A DNA stretch of 40,803 nt. Source: Rhizobium sp. Q54. Its GTDB lineage: Bacteria; Pseudomonadota; Alphaproteobacteria; UBA828. The translations under genes and the position numbers were made by a program. This document shows positions 32,001-40,803 of this stretch, one piece after another. The notes beneath the pieces are model-generated. The model was not told the origin of the DNA and searched no databases. It saw only the letters and a list, made by a program, of their open reading frames with translations. The stretch is taken from the NCBI GenBank assembly GCA_945892755.1, contig CAMDDO010000021.1, positions 1 to 40,803 of the forward strand. The letters are read 5' to 3'. The stretch's first letter is position 1. Each line of letters starts with the position of its first letter.

Positions 32001-33501
32001 GGGGCGTCTCCGTTTCGTCATGAAGCCCGCGCAGGACCGCCGGCAGGCCGTCGGACAAATCCTCCGCGATCAAACCCGGACCGAAGCGCCGGGCAATCTC
32101 GCCGTGGAGCCAAGTCGCCGCGCAGGCCGCCTCGAACGGCGCCATGCCTTGCGCGAGGAGGCCGAGCACGAAGCCCGCCAGAACATCGCCGGCCCCCGCG
32201 GTCGCCAGGTTCGCCGGCGCGTTGGCGTTGATGGCCGCCCGTCCGTCCGGCGCCGCGATCACCGTGTCGCCGCCCTTCAGGATGACCGCCGCACCGCTTT
32301 GCCGCGCCGCCGCGCGCGCACGTCCAAGTTTATCGCCCTCGATCTTAAACAATCGCGCGAATTCACCCTCGTGCGGCGTCAGGACGACCGGGCCCTTGAT
32401 GGCGCGAAACAGGCTCTCGGGCTCGGCCGCGAAGCTGGTCAGCGCGTCGGCGTCGAGCACGCAGGCCTTGTTGGCGGCGAGCGCCGCTTGCGTGCGCTCG
32501 GCGGTCCGCGGCCCGACGCCGCAGCCCGGACCGATCAAGAGGGCGTTCCGCCGCGGATCGGCCAGCAGAAGATCGAACTCGCCGAGCGGCGCGGTCATGA
32601 CCGCGAGCAGGCTCGCCTGATAGACCGGCAGGGCTTCGGCGGGTACGACCGCGGTAACCAGGCCGGCGCCGATACGGAGCGCGCCGCGCGCGGCCAGGCG
32701 CGCCGCGCCCGAGGTCTCGGCACCGCCGATCACCAGCGCATGGCCGCGATCATATTTGTGGCCGGCGAGGCTTGGCACCGGCAAGGCCGCGCGCCACAGC
32801 GGCGGCGCGTTCTCGTGCGCCGTGACGCCGAGGCGATCGACGATCGCATCCGCGATCCCGATATCGGCCACTTCGAGGTCGCCGCACAGAAGCCGTCCGG
32901 GCAACAGCAGATGACCCGGCTTCTTGCGACAGAAGGTCACCGACAAATCCGCCTCGATGGCGGCGCCCTGAATCGCGCCGGTATCGCCCGCGACGCCGCT
33001 CGGCACGTCGACCGCGACCTTGAAGAGGCCGATCGCGCCATTGGCCGCCTCGACAAAGGCGCGCGCGGCGCCAGCCAAGTCGCGAGACAGGCCGGCGCCG
33101 AACAATGCATCGACCAAGAGGGCGGCACCATCGAGCGCGGCCGGCGACAAGGGCTCGACCGCGCTCTCATAGCGCGCGGCGGCGAGCGCGGCATCGCCCT
33201 TGAGCGCGGCCCGCTCGCCGAGCAAGGCGACGCGCACCGCCCAGCCGCGCGCCGCGAGCAGGCGCGCGACCACGAAGCCGTCACCGCCATTATTGCCAGG
33301 ACCGCAGGCGATCAGCGTCGAGCACGGTGCATGGCGTCGCTCGATCGCGCGCACGATCGCGGCGCCCGCGGCCTCCATCAGCACGCTGCCGGGCGTGCCC
33401 GCCGCGATGGCCGCCGCGTCGGCGCGTGACATTTCGGCGACCGAGAGTAGCGCAAGCCGGCTCTCAGCCGTCGCGATCTCGCGGTTCCCCTGCACTGCCA
33501 T
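31987..33501 (-). CDS. nnr: Bifunctional NAD(P)H-hydrate epimerase / ADP-dependent dehydratase
   Basis: The 504-residue repair enzyme restores damaged, hydrated NADH and NADPH. The N-terminal YjeF_N epimerase domain (about 15-210) shows GPGNNGGDGFVVARLL (67-82), VDALFGAGL and VAVDVPSGVAGDTG. The C-terminal ribokinase-like dehydratase domain (about 225-500) shows HKYDRGHALVIGGA, LTPHEGEFARL, ILKGGDTVI and NLATAGAGDVLAG. The ATG at 33501 follows AAGGCGG. A GTG at 33519 is possible. The gene starts a leftward pair with malonyl-CoA decarboxylase and is divergent from the amidase gene. Confidence 0.94.
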   Translation of the reverse strand: MAVQGNREIATAESRLALLSVAEMSRADAAAIAAGTPGSVLMEAAGAAIVRAIERRHAPCSTLIACGPGNNGGDGFVVARLLAARGWAVRVALLGERAALKGDAALAAARYESAVEPLSPAALDGAALLVDALFGAGLSRDLAGAARAFVEAANGAIGLFKVAVDVPSGVAGDTGAIQGAAIEADLSVTFCRKKPGHLLLPGRLLCGDLEVADIGIADAIVDRLGVTAHENAPPLWRAALPVPSLAGHKYDRGHALVIGGAETSGAARLAARGALRIGAGLVTAVVPAEALPVYQASLLAVMTAPLGEFDLLLADPRRNALLIGPGCGVGPRTAERTQAALAANKACVLDADALTSFAAEPESLFRAIKGPVVLTPHEGEFARLFKIEGDKLGRARAAARQSGAAVILKGGDTVIAAPDGRAAINANAPANLATAGAGDVLAGFVLGLLAQGMAPFEAACAATWLHGEIARRFGPGLIAEDLSDGLPAVLRGLHDETETPHGGR

Positions 33502-33523
33502 TGCCGCCTTCGGGTTCACTCTT

Positions 33524-33539
33524 GCACGGTCCGCCGTGC
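33524..33539. promoter_or_regulatory. Palindrome in the divergent nnr/amidase promoter region
   Basis: GCACGG (33524-33529), a 4-base centre and CCGTGC (33534-33539) form a perfect 6-bp inverted repeat in the 96-base gap between divergent genes. A TATAAG box on the minus strand (33539-33544) and TATAGA/GACTAA on the plus strand overlap or abut it, positions suitable for an operator acting on both directions. No regulator gene lies next to it. Confidence 0.35.
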
Positions 33540-33597
33540 TTATAGACTAATGCACGCATGACGCGACAGGGGGCGCCGTTGGGGAGATGGTGGCGAG

Positions 33598-34932
33598 ATG
33601 ACTAGCGCCCGCGGCGTAACGCCTTCGACCTGTCCGAGTGCCGCCGAAACCGCCCAAGCGGTGCGCGCCGGCACGCTGACCGCCCGCGCGGCGACCGAAG
33701 CGGCGCTCGCGCGGATCGCGGCCCATGAGGCCGAGGTGCTCGCCTTCGAATATCTCGATGCCAAGTTGGCGCTGGCCTCGGCCGACGCGCTCGACGCGCA
33801 AATGCCGAAGGGTCCGCTCGCCGGCGTGCCGATCGCGGTCAAGGACATTATCGACACCGCCGACATGCCGACGCGCAATGGCTGCGCCCATGAGTTCGCA
33901 CGCCAACCGAGCGCGGACGCGACCGTCGTCAAGCGTCTGAGGCGGGCCGGTGCCCTGGTACTCGGCAAGACCACGACCACCGAGTGCGCCTATTACCACC
34001 CGACCAAGACACGCAACCCGCACGACCTCGCGCGCACGCCCGGCGGCTCATCGAGCGGCTCGGCGGCGGCCCTTGGCTCGGGCATGGTGCCGATCGCGCT
34101 CGGCACGCAGACCGCCGGCTCGATCATCCGCCCGGCCGCGTTCTGCGGCGTCTGGGGCATGAAGCCGAGCTTTGGCCTGGTGCCGCGCACCGGCGTGCTC
34201 ACGCTCGGCCATTCGATCGACCATGTCGGCACGCTGGCCGGGCGCATCGAGGATCTGGCGCGCACGATCGACCTGATGGCGGGCGATGATGGTCTCGACC
34301 CGGCAAGCTTCGGCGCGCGCCCGAGCCGGCTCGAGCACGCCCTCACCATGAAGCTCGACCGGCCGCGGCTCGGCTTCGCGCGGAGTTTCGCCTGGCCGGA
34401 GATGGAGCCGGGCGCGGCCGCGCGCTTCGAGGCACTGGCAAAGCGATTGGGCGCGGTCGAGCTCGACCTGGGCGCGGACTTCGCCGAGGTCATGGCACCA
34501 CATCGCTGCATCATGGCGCGCGAGATGGCGCACCATCTCTGGCCGAAATATTTGGCGGGCGGCGAGCGCCTTTCCCAGCCGCTGCGCGCGCTGCTGATCG
34601 AGGGTCGCGGCATCGGCGCCGAGCGATACTTCGAAGCGCTCGACCAAATCGCCCGTCTCAAGGCGATCGCCAACCGGCTGCTGAGCCCATTCGATGGCGT
34701 GATCACACCGGCCGCGCCCGGCGAAGCGCCGCTCGGCCTCGGCTTCACGGGCAGTCGCGCCTTTTGCTTCCTGTGGACCGTGCTCGGCGTGCCGGCGGTC
34801 AATGTGCCCGGCCTGCGCGGTGATGCCGGCCTGCCGCTCGGCGTTCAGGTCGTCGGCGCGTTCGGCACCGACGCCCAGACGCTGCGCGCGGCGGCCTGGG
34901 TCGGCCGCGAGCTTCAGGCGGCCCCGCCTTGA
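33598..34932 (+). CDS. Amidase signature family hydrolase
   Basis: The 444-residue protein belongs to the amidase signature family, which hydrolyses carbon-nitrogen amide bonds. The Ser-cis-Ser-Lys triad is present: Lys82 in PIAVKDIIDTADM, the serine-rich loop GGSSSGSAAA with the cis-Ser (151 or 152) and nucleophile Ser175 in GTQTAGSIIRPA. The latter replaces the more usual TGGS. The C-terminal LPLGVQVVGAFGTD is family-typical. The size and divergence from GatA make a role in Gln-tRNA formation unlikely. The substrate is unknown. It starts a rightward group with the FIST and sirtuin genes, 49 bases before the former. Confidence 0.9.
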   Translation: MTSARGVTPSTCPSAAETAQAVRAGTLTARAATEAALARIAAHEAEVLAFEYLDAKLALASADALDAQMPKGPLAGVPIAVKDIIDTADMPTRNGCAHEFARQPSADATVVKRLRRAGALVLGKTTTTECAYYHPTKTRNPHDLARTPGGSSSGSAAALGSGMVPIALGTQTAGSIIRPAAFCGVWGMKPSFGLVPRTGVLTLGHSIDHVGTLAGRIEDLARTIDLMAGDDGLDPASFGARPSRLEHALTMKLDRPRLGFARSFAWPEMEPGAAARFEALAKRLGAVELDLGADFAEVMAPHRCIMAREMAHHLWPKYLAGGERLSQPLRALLIEGRGIGAERYFEALDQIARLKAIANRLLSPFDGVITPAAPGEAPLGLGFTGSRAFCFLWTVLGVPAVNVPGLRGDAGLPLGVQVVGAFGTDAQTLRAAAWVGRELQAAPP

Positions 34933-34981
34933 TTGGCGTACGATCCAGTCATAGCACTGCTTGACGCAGAGGGCCGAGGTC

Positions 34982-36103
34982 ATGACGCCGTTTCGCTATG
35001 CCCACGCCGCCGGATCGAATGCCCGTCGTCTCGTCGACGCCTGCGCGGGGCCGCTCGCGCCAAGCGGGAACGAAGCGCGCGGCGGGCTCGGCTTTCTCTA
35101 TGTCTCCGAGCAGATCGGCGGCGAGCTGCCGGAAATCCTGACGCGCCTCAAACTCGCGACCGGCACGACCGACTGGGTCGGCTCGGTCGGCACCGGGGTT
35201 TGCGCGACCGGCCAGGAATATCATGGCGCGCCCGGCATGGTCGCGATGATCGCCGACCTCGCGCCCGCCGACTATCATCTGGTCGAGACCGTGCGCGACG
35301 ATCTTTCGGGCTTCAAGACGCACCACGAAAATTGGCGCCGACAAGCCGGCTGTCACTTCGGCATCGTCCACGCCGACCCGCGCAATGGCCATTTGCCGGC
35401 CATTGTCGAAGGCATCGCTGAGGCGATCGACGGCTTCCTGGTCGGGGCGATCTCATCGTCCAGGCGTCAACCGTTGCAGATCGCCGGGGAGATCATGATG
35501 GGCGGCGTCTCGGGCGTGCTGCTTTCGGAGCGAGTGCCGGTCGCGACGGCGCTGAGCCAAAGCTGCTCGCTGATCGGCGTGAAGCATCGCGTCACGCGCG
35601 CCGATGCCAATGTCATCCAGGAGCTGGACGGCCGGCCAGCGCTCGCCGTCTTCAAGGAAGACATCGGCGAGCTCCTGGCGCGTGACCTGAAACGCATCGA
35701 AGGCTTCATCTTCGCGGCGCTGCCGGTACGCGGCAGCGATACCGGCGACTATGTGGTGCGCAATATCGTCGGCATCGATGAGGGCGACGAACTGGTCGCG
35801 GTCTCGGACGAGCTGGAATTGGGTCAGTCGATCCAATTTTGCCGGCGCGACGCGCATGCCGCCGAGGAAGATTTGGTGCGCATGATCGGCGGGCTCAAGC
35901 AGCGCAGCAACACGACGCCGCGCGGCGCGGTCTATTTCAGCTGCGTCGCGCGTGGGCCCCATTTGTTCGGCGATGAATCGCGCGAGCTCAAACTGATCCG
36001 ACGCGAGCTTGGCGAGGTGCCGCTGGTCGGCTTTTTCGGCTATGGCGAAATCTCGCACCACCGGCTTTATGGCTATACCGGCGTGCTCACGCTCTTCCTT
36101 TGA
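34982..36103 (+). CDS. FIST domain protein (FIST_N and FIST_C)
   Basis: The 373-residue cytoplasmic protein consists of an N-terminal FIST domain (segments [36 protein letters not shown] and [17 protein letters not shown]) and a C-terminal FIST_C domain ([19 protein letters not shown] near the end). FIST domains are proposed ligand sensors, probably for amino acids or similar small molecules, and often act with signalling proteins. Here no signalling domain is fused. The ATG at 34982 has GAGGG about 9 bases upstream. An in-frame TTG at 34961 is less likely. The sirtuin start is 11 bases after its stop. Confidence 0.88.
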   Translation: MTPFRYAHAAGSNARRLVDACAGPLAPSGNEARGGLGFLYVSEQIGGELPEILTRLKLATGTTDWVGSVGTGVCATGQEYHGAPGMVAMIADLAPADYHLVETVRDDLSGFKTHHENWRRQAGCHFGIVHADPRNGHLPAIVEGIAEAIDGFLVGAISSSRRQPLQIAGEIMMGGVSGVLLSERVPVATALSQSCSLIGVKHRVTRADANVIQELDGRPALAVFKEDIGELLARDLKRIEGFIFAALPVRGSDTGDYVVRNIVGIDEGDELVAVSDELELGQSIQFCRRDAHAAEEDLVRMIGGLKQRSNTTPRGAVYFSCVARGPHLFGDESRELKLIRRELGEVPLVGFFGYGEISHHRLYGYTGVLTLFL

Positions 36104-36114
36104 AGGGTCGGGCG

Positions 36115-36825
36115 ATGAACCACGATGGCCCGATCGTGGTGCTGACCGGGGCCGGCATCTCGAAGGAATCCGGGCTTCACACCTTTCGCGATGCCGACGG
36201 CATCTGGGCGCGACATCGGATCGAAGACGTGGCGACACCGGAGGCGTTCGCGCGCGATCCGGCCCGCGTCCATGCGTTCTACAATGCGCGGCGGCGCCAG
36301 CTCGTCAGCAGCGACATCGCGCCCAACGCGGCGCACCTCGCGCTCGCCAGGCTCGAGCGCGAATGGCCGCACGCGGTCCTGATCGTGACGCAGAACATCG
36401 ATGATCTGCACGAGCGTGCCGGCTCGAGCGCGCTCCTCCACATGCATGGCGAGCTGCGCAAGGCGCGCTGCGCGCGGTGTGAGGCGGTCCGTGGGCAAGA
36501 CGGCGACCTCGATACCACGCAACGCTGCGCCGCCTGTGGCGAGCGCGGCGGGCTCAGGCCGCATGTCGTCTGGTTCGGCGAAATGCCGCTTTACATGGAG
36601 GAGATCGGCGCCGCCATCGCGCGCTCTGCGCTGTTCCTCTCGATCGGCACCTCGGGCAACGTCTATCCGGCCGCCGGGTTCGTTCAAGAGGCGCGCCATC
36701 GGGCGGGCGCCCATACGGTCGAGCTCAATCTCGAGCCCTCGCTCGGCGAGAGCCTGTTCGACGAGAAGGTCTATGGCCCGGCGAGCCAAATCGTGCCGGC
36801 CTATGTCGAGCGCTTGTTGCGCTGA
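36115..36825 (+). CDS. cobB: NAD-dependent protein deacylase, sirtuin class III type (CobB/SIRT5-like)
   Basis: The 236-residue sirtuin removes acyl groups from lysines using NAD. Visible features are [15 protein letters not shown] (12-26), [12 protein letters not shown] (92-103), the catalytic His111 in HMHGEL, zinc ligands Cys119, Cys122, Cys138 and Cys141, and VVWFGEMP. Tyr56 and Arg59 (FYNARR) form the Tyr-X-X-Arg pair that in SIRT5 and CobB binds succinyl, malonyl or glutaryl lysines, so activity on acidic acyl groups is expected in addition to or instead of acetyl. Start at 36115, with AAGGG about 7 bases upstream. It is the last gene of the rightward group. Confidence 0.93.
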   Translation: MNHDGPIVVLTGAGISKESGLHTFRDADGIWARHRIEDVATPEAFARDPARVHAFYNARRRQLVSSDIAPNAAHLALARLEREWPHAVLIVTQNIDDLHERAGSSALLHMHGELRKARCARCEAVRGQDGDLDTTQRCAACGERGGLRPHVVWFGEMPLYMEEIGAAIARSALFLSIGTSGNVYPAAGFVQEARHRAGAHTVELNLEPSLGESLFDEKVYGPASQIVPAYVERLLR

Positions 36826-37030
36826 GGCGCATCGCCTTGTGCATGACCGGAATCGCCTCTCCGGGGCGCCCGGCCAGATCAAGCCAAGGCGACAAATTGG
36901 CGTGGGCGCCCGCCATGCTGGGCGCCAATTCGATCGCGTGCCGGCCATGCATGATGGCGTCTTCGTGCTTGCCATTGATAATCGCGGCCGTGCCGACCAG
37001 CAAACCATGGCGCCATGGCGGCGCGACCGA
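36824..37030 (-). pseudogene. Remnant of a tetratricopeptide-repeat protein gene
   Basis: The minus-strand frame from 37030 to 36824 carries about one and a half TPR units, recognisable as EDAIMHGRHAIELAP, AGAHANL and then [19 protein letters not shown]. The similarity stops at the sirtuin stop codon on one side and at the stop of the Lrp-domain gene on the other. The frame has no start and continues only as shadow of the sirtuin gene. The pattern resembles the TPR section of adenylate-cyclase-type or other large alphaproteobacterial TPR proteins. It is probably decayed. A short TTG-started peptide (37003) is possible but unlikely. Confidence 0.55.
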
Positions 37031-37272
37031 TCAGGAAAACGCCTTGAACGCGATCGTCGTGAAGGTGTCGCGCACGCCCGGAATGCGTTGCAGCTTCTCG
37101 GTCACGAAGTGACCGATGTCGATGTCCTCGTCGAGATAGGACTTGATCAGCAGGTCGTACTGGCCCGAGATCGAGTAGATCTCCGAGATCTGCTCGACCG
37201 TCTCGATCGCCTTGTTGGCCACGTCATAGGCGCGGCCCATCTCGCATTTCACCATCACGAAGATGGTCTTCA

Positions 37273-37273
<1 letters not shown>
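37031..37273 (-). CDS. Stand-alone Lrp/AsnC ligand-binding (RAM) domain protein
   Basis: The 80-residue protein consists only of the ligand-binding domain found at the C-terminus of Lrp/AsnC regulators (MKTIFVMVKCEMGRAYDVA, then the Gly-containing GQYDLLIKSYLDED turn and RIPGVRDTFTTIAF). There is no DNA-binding helix-turn-helix. Such RAM-only proteins form oligomers that bind amino acids, and their partners are mostly unknown. The ATG at 37273 shares one base with the helicase stop (TGATG), so the gene is translated with the helicase gene. Confidence 0.92.
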
Positions 37274-38697
<1,424 letters not shown>

Positions 38698-38899
38698 GGG
38701 GGATGAAATGGGGACTGTCCTCTCGCCACCGGGGCGTCAACGATGCGGCGCACGCCCGAAGGCCCGCATTCTCATCATCGCAAGTGTAACCGGAGATTTG
38801 CTCGCAGTCGCAGCAAAAATCAAGGTGCAAACAGCGTTAACAGGCGACATCGGAGCTCAAGACGATACTTCAAATTCATTAAGCGGCCGCGTCAAGCCG

Positions 38900-39502
38900 T
38901 TAGGGGCAGCTGGTACAGCCCGGCCCGATATTCGGATCGCGTTGCGGAAACAGGTCGATCATGACGAGCCGGACAAGCTCGTCGAACTTGGGATCGGCGG
39001 CGCCGGAGAGCGCGCCGGCCTCGCCCACCGTGCCGCTGAGCAGCCGCTGGCTGCTGCAAAAGGCCGCGACCACCCGGGTGGTGCCGTCCGGTCGCGCCGG
39101 GCCACCAGCACGGTCGGCACGGATCGGATCGCAGGCGGCCACGCTATCGAAGCTCGGGTCCGGGTTGAAAATCATCGAAACGAACAGCGGCGGCTTGTCC
39201 GAGGCGGGTGTCATGGCCTCGAACGAAATCGGACCGACACCGAGCGGCCGATCCTTCATCGCGCCGAGGACGCGGCCTGCGAACTCGTCGCCCTTCGCGC
39301 CGGAAACCGCCTCACCGCGAACCAGGGTCGGCAGGGAGCCTTTGCTAGCCGCATATTGCAAATAGGTCGGAGAATAGCCCGACCAATCGCCTCTGATCGT
39401 ACGCACGCCCGCATTGCCCGCGCAGGCGCCCACGGCCAGAGCCGCTACCAGCATGGCAAGAACCGATGCCATGTGCGTCGTCCGCGCTCGTCTTGAAGCC
39501 AT
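38900..39502 (-). CDS. Lipoprotein of unknown function
   Basis: The predicted 200-residue protein has a lipoprotein signal peptide (MASRRARTTHMASVLAMLV) with lipobox AVGAC, lipidated Cys27. The start at 39502 is chosen for this signal. An in-frame start at 39544 would place 14 extra residues before it. The mature part has a central region (VSMIFNPDPSFDSVAACDPI) and two further cysteines at the very end (GPGCTSCP), forming a CxxC that may be disulfide-bonded. I do not recognise the family. It should be carried by the Lol system, encoded at the other end of the window, if it reaches the outer membrane. It lies 94 bases downstream of parE on the same strand. Confidence 0.75.
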   Translation of the reverse strand: MASRRARTTHMASVLAMLVAALAVGACAGNAGVRTIRGDWSGYSPTYLQYAASKGSLPTLVRGEAVSGAKGDEFAGRVLGAMKDRPLGVGPISFEAMTPASDKPPLFVSMIFNPDPSFDSVAACDPIRADRAGGPARPDGTTRVVAAFCSSQRLLSGTVGEAGALSGAADPKFDELVRLVMIDLFPQRDPNIGPGCTSCP

Positions 39503-39596
39503 CGGCCGCCCTCGGGAAACCTGATCTCGCGTTGAGCAAGACATGGGGAGCGCCGCGCGCCGATCAAGACGCCGGGCGCCATCAACCCTCGGTCTT

Positions 39597-40803
39597 TCAG
39601 ACGTCGAGCTCGGCGACCAGCCCGGCGTGATCCTGGATGAATTTGAGGCGCAATTCGGGCTTCCGCCCCATCAGCGCTTCAACGCGCCCGGCGGTCGCCA
39701 CTTCGGCGCCCATCGGGATCGTGACTTGCAGGAGCGTGCGCCGCTTGGGGTCCATCGTGGTCTCGCGCAATTGGGGCGGCGGCATTTCGCCAAGCCCCTT
39801 GAAGCGACTGATCTCGACCTTGCCGCGCCCGGAAAATTCGCCCTTGAGCAGACGATCGCGATCGGCGTCGTCGCGCGCATAGGCGCTCCGCGTGCCCTGC
39901 GTGATGCGATAGAGCGGCGGCTGCGCGAGAAACAGGCGCCCGGCCTCGATCAATTGCGGCATTTCGCGATAGAAGAAGGTCATGAGCAGCGCCGCGATAT
40001 GGGCGCCATCGACGTCGGCATCGGTCATGATGATGACCCGCTCATAGCGCAAGGCATCGAGCGAAAAACGGGCACCCGAACCGCAGCCGAGCGCCAGCAC
40101 GAGGTCGCTCAATTCCTGGTTGGCCGAGAGCTTGTCCGAGGTCGCGCTCGCGACGTTCAGAATCTTGCCGCGCAATGGCAGCACCGCCTGTGTGGCGCGC
40201 TGGCGCGCCTGCTTGGCCGAACCGCCGGCGGAATCGCCTTCGACCAGAAAAACCTCGGTGCCGCTCGCTTCGTCGTTGCTGCAATCCGTCAGCTTGCCCG
40301 GCAGGCGCACTTTGCGATTGGATTGCTTGCGCGCGACTTCTTTTTCCTGCTTGCGCCGCAGGCGTTCCTCGGCGCGCTCGATGATGCGCAGCAGGAGCGC
40401 GCTTGCCGCCTGCGGATCGGCCGAGAGCCAGTGATCGAAGTGATCCTTGACCGCGTTTTCGACCAGGCGCGTGGCGTCGGCGGACGACAGGCGCTCCTTG
40501 GTCTGGCCTTGGAATTGCGGGTTCTTCAAGAACAGCGAGAGCACGACGCAGACGCCGCGCATGACGTCTTCGGCGATGATCTGCGCCGCGCGCTTGTTGG
40601 CGACCAGCTCGCCATAGCCCTTGAGGCTGCGCGCGAGCGCCGAACGAAAGCCCGCCTCGTGCGTGCCGCCTTCGGGCGTCGCGATGGTGTTGCAGTGCGA
40701 GGCGACGAAGCCCTCCTCGTCCTCCGGCCAGGCGACCGCCCATTCGACGCGACCCTGCTCGTCGGCGAACGCGACCTCGCCGCAGAATGGCTGCGGCGTG
40801 AGC
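39597..40803 (-). CDS. parE: DNA topoisomerase IV subunit B, C-terminal part (N-terminus beyond window)
   Basis: The last 402 codons of a GyrB/ParE-type ATPase subunit, open to the window end. It starts within the transducer domain (FVASHCNTIATPEGGTHEAG) and includes the TOPRIM motifs EVFLVEGDSAGGSAKQ (catalytic Glu region) and ERVIIMTDADVDGAHI (DxD magnesium site). GRKPELRLKFIQDHAG closes the protein. The short C-terminus without a gyrase-specific insertion, and the PEGGTHEAG/EGDSAGGSAKQ forms, fit ParE rather than GyrB. With ParC it decatenates replicated chromosomes. The assignment to ParE rather than GyrB is likely but made from the C-terminal half only. Confidence 0.92.
   Translation of the reverse strand, partial: LTPQPFCGEVAFADEQGRVEWAVAWPEDEEGFVASHCNTIATPEGGTHEAGFRSALARSLKGYGELVANKRAAQIIAEDVMRGVCVVLSLFLKNPQFQGQTKERLSSADATRLVENAVKDHFDHWLSADPQAASALLLRIIERAEERLRRKQEKEVARKQSNRKVRLPGKLTDCSNDEASGTEVFLVEGDSAGGSAKQARQRATQAVLPLRGKILNVASATSDKLSANQELSDLVLALGCGSGARFSLDALRYERVIIMTDADVDGAHIAALLMTFFYREMPQLIEAGRLFLAQPPLYRITQGTRSAYARDDADRDRLLKGEFSGRGKVEISRFKGLGEMPPPQLRETTMDPKRRTLLQVTIPMGAEVATAGRVEALMGRKPELRLKFIQDHAGLVAELDV

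Noticed and set aside
38698-38899. Promoter TTGACG (38890-38895) with a 17-base spacer upstream of the helicase gene
   Set aside because: The matching -10 (TGAAGT) is poor and other pairings have wrong spacing, so it was not listed as a feature. No gene is seen in the gap.

Overview
The window is a chromosomal segment of a GC-rich alphaproteobacterium, most like a Rhodospirillales-type or related free-living lineage. Three things in the sequence suggest this. A nuo operon runs on into birA, coaX, rnj, mce, a DUF1467 gene, proS and lolCE/lolD. There is a tig-clpP-clpX-lon-hupB block. The prolyl-tRNA synthetase is the short form without an inserted editing domain. Species cannot be named from the sequence alone. 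No transposase, phage gene or CRISPR array was seen.

Positions 1-22006 (all minus strand, transcribed right to left) hold one nearly gap-free run of genes. It begins with the complete 14-gene respiratory complex I set, nuoA to nuoN. It continues with biotin ligase, type III pantothenate kinase, RNase J, methylmalonyl-CoA epimerase, a small DUF1467 membrane protein, 3-methyladenine glycosylase I, a secreted protein of unknown function, prolyl-tRNA synthetase and the lipoprotein-release transporter LolCE/LolD (LolD is cut by the window edge). Many neighbours overlap by 1 to 17 bases, which points to translational coupling. Positions 22172-23503 hold tRNA-Asp(GTC) and tRNA-Val(TAC). Between them, on the opposite strand, lies a compositionally different segment with a membrane-anchored DUF2726 protein.

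Positions 23551-30411 carry the protein-quality-control block: HU (own promoter and terminator), Lon (terminator), ClpX, ClpP, trigger factor and tRNA-Leu(TAG). The clpP-clpX gap contains nested inverted repeats.

Positions 30511-37030 are an accessory metabolic region. Malonyl-CoA decarboxylase and the NAD(P)HX repair enzyme Nnr point left. An amidase, a FIST-domain sensor protein and a sirtuin with the Tyr/Arg pair of desuccinylase/demalonylase-type sirtuins point right from a shared divergent promoter region that contains a palindrome. A TPR gene remnant follows. The window ends (37031-40803, minus strand) with a stand-alone Lrp/AsnC ligand-binding domain gene overlapping an RhlE-like DEAD-box helicase gene, an unknown lipoprotein, and the C-terminal part of topoisomerase IV subunit B (parE).

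Most of the window is core housekeeping. The stretches worth most attention are the tRNA-Asp/tRNA-Val interval, the clpP-clpX leader, the MCD-Nnr/amidase-FIST-sirtuin neighbourhood and the TPR relic.
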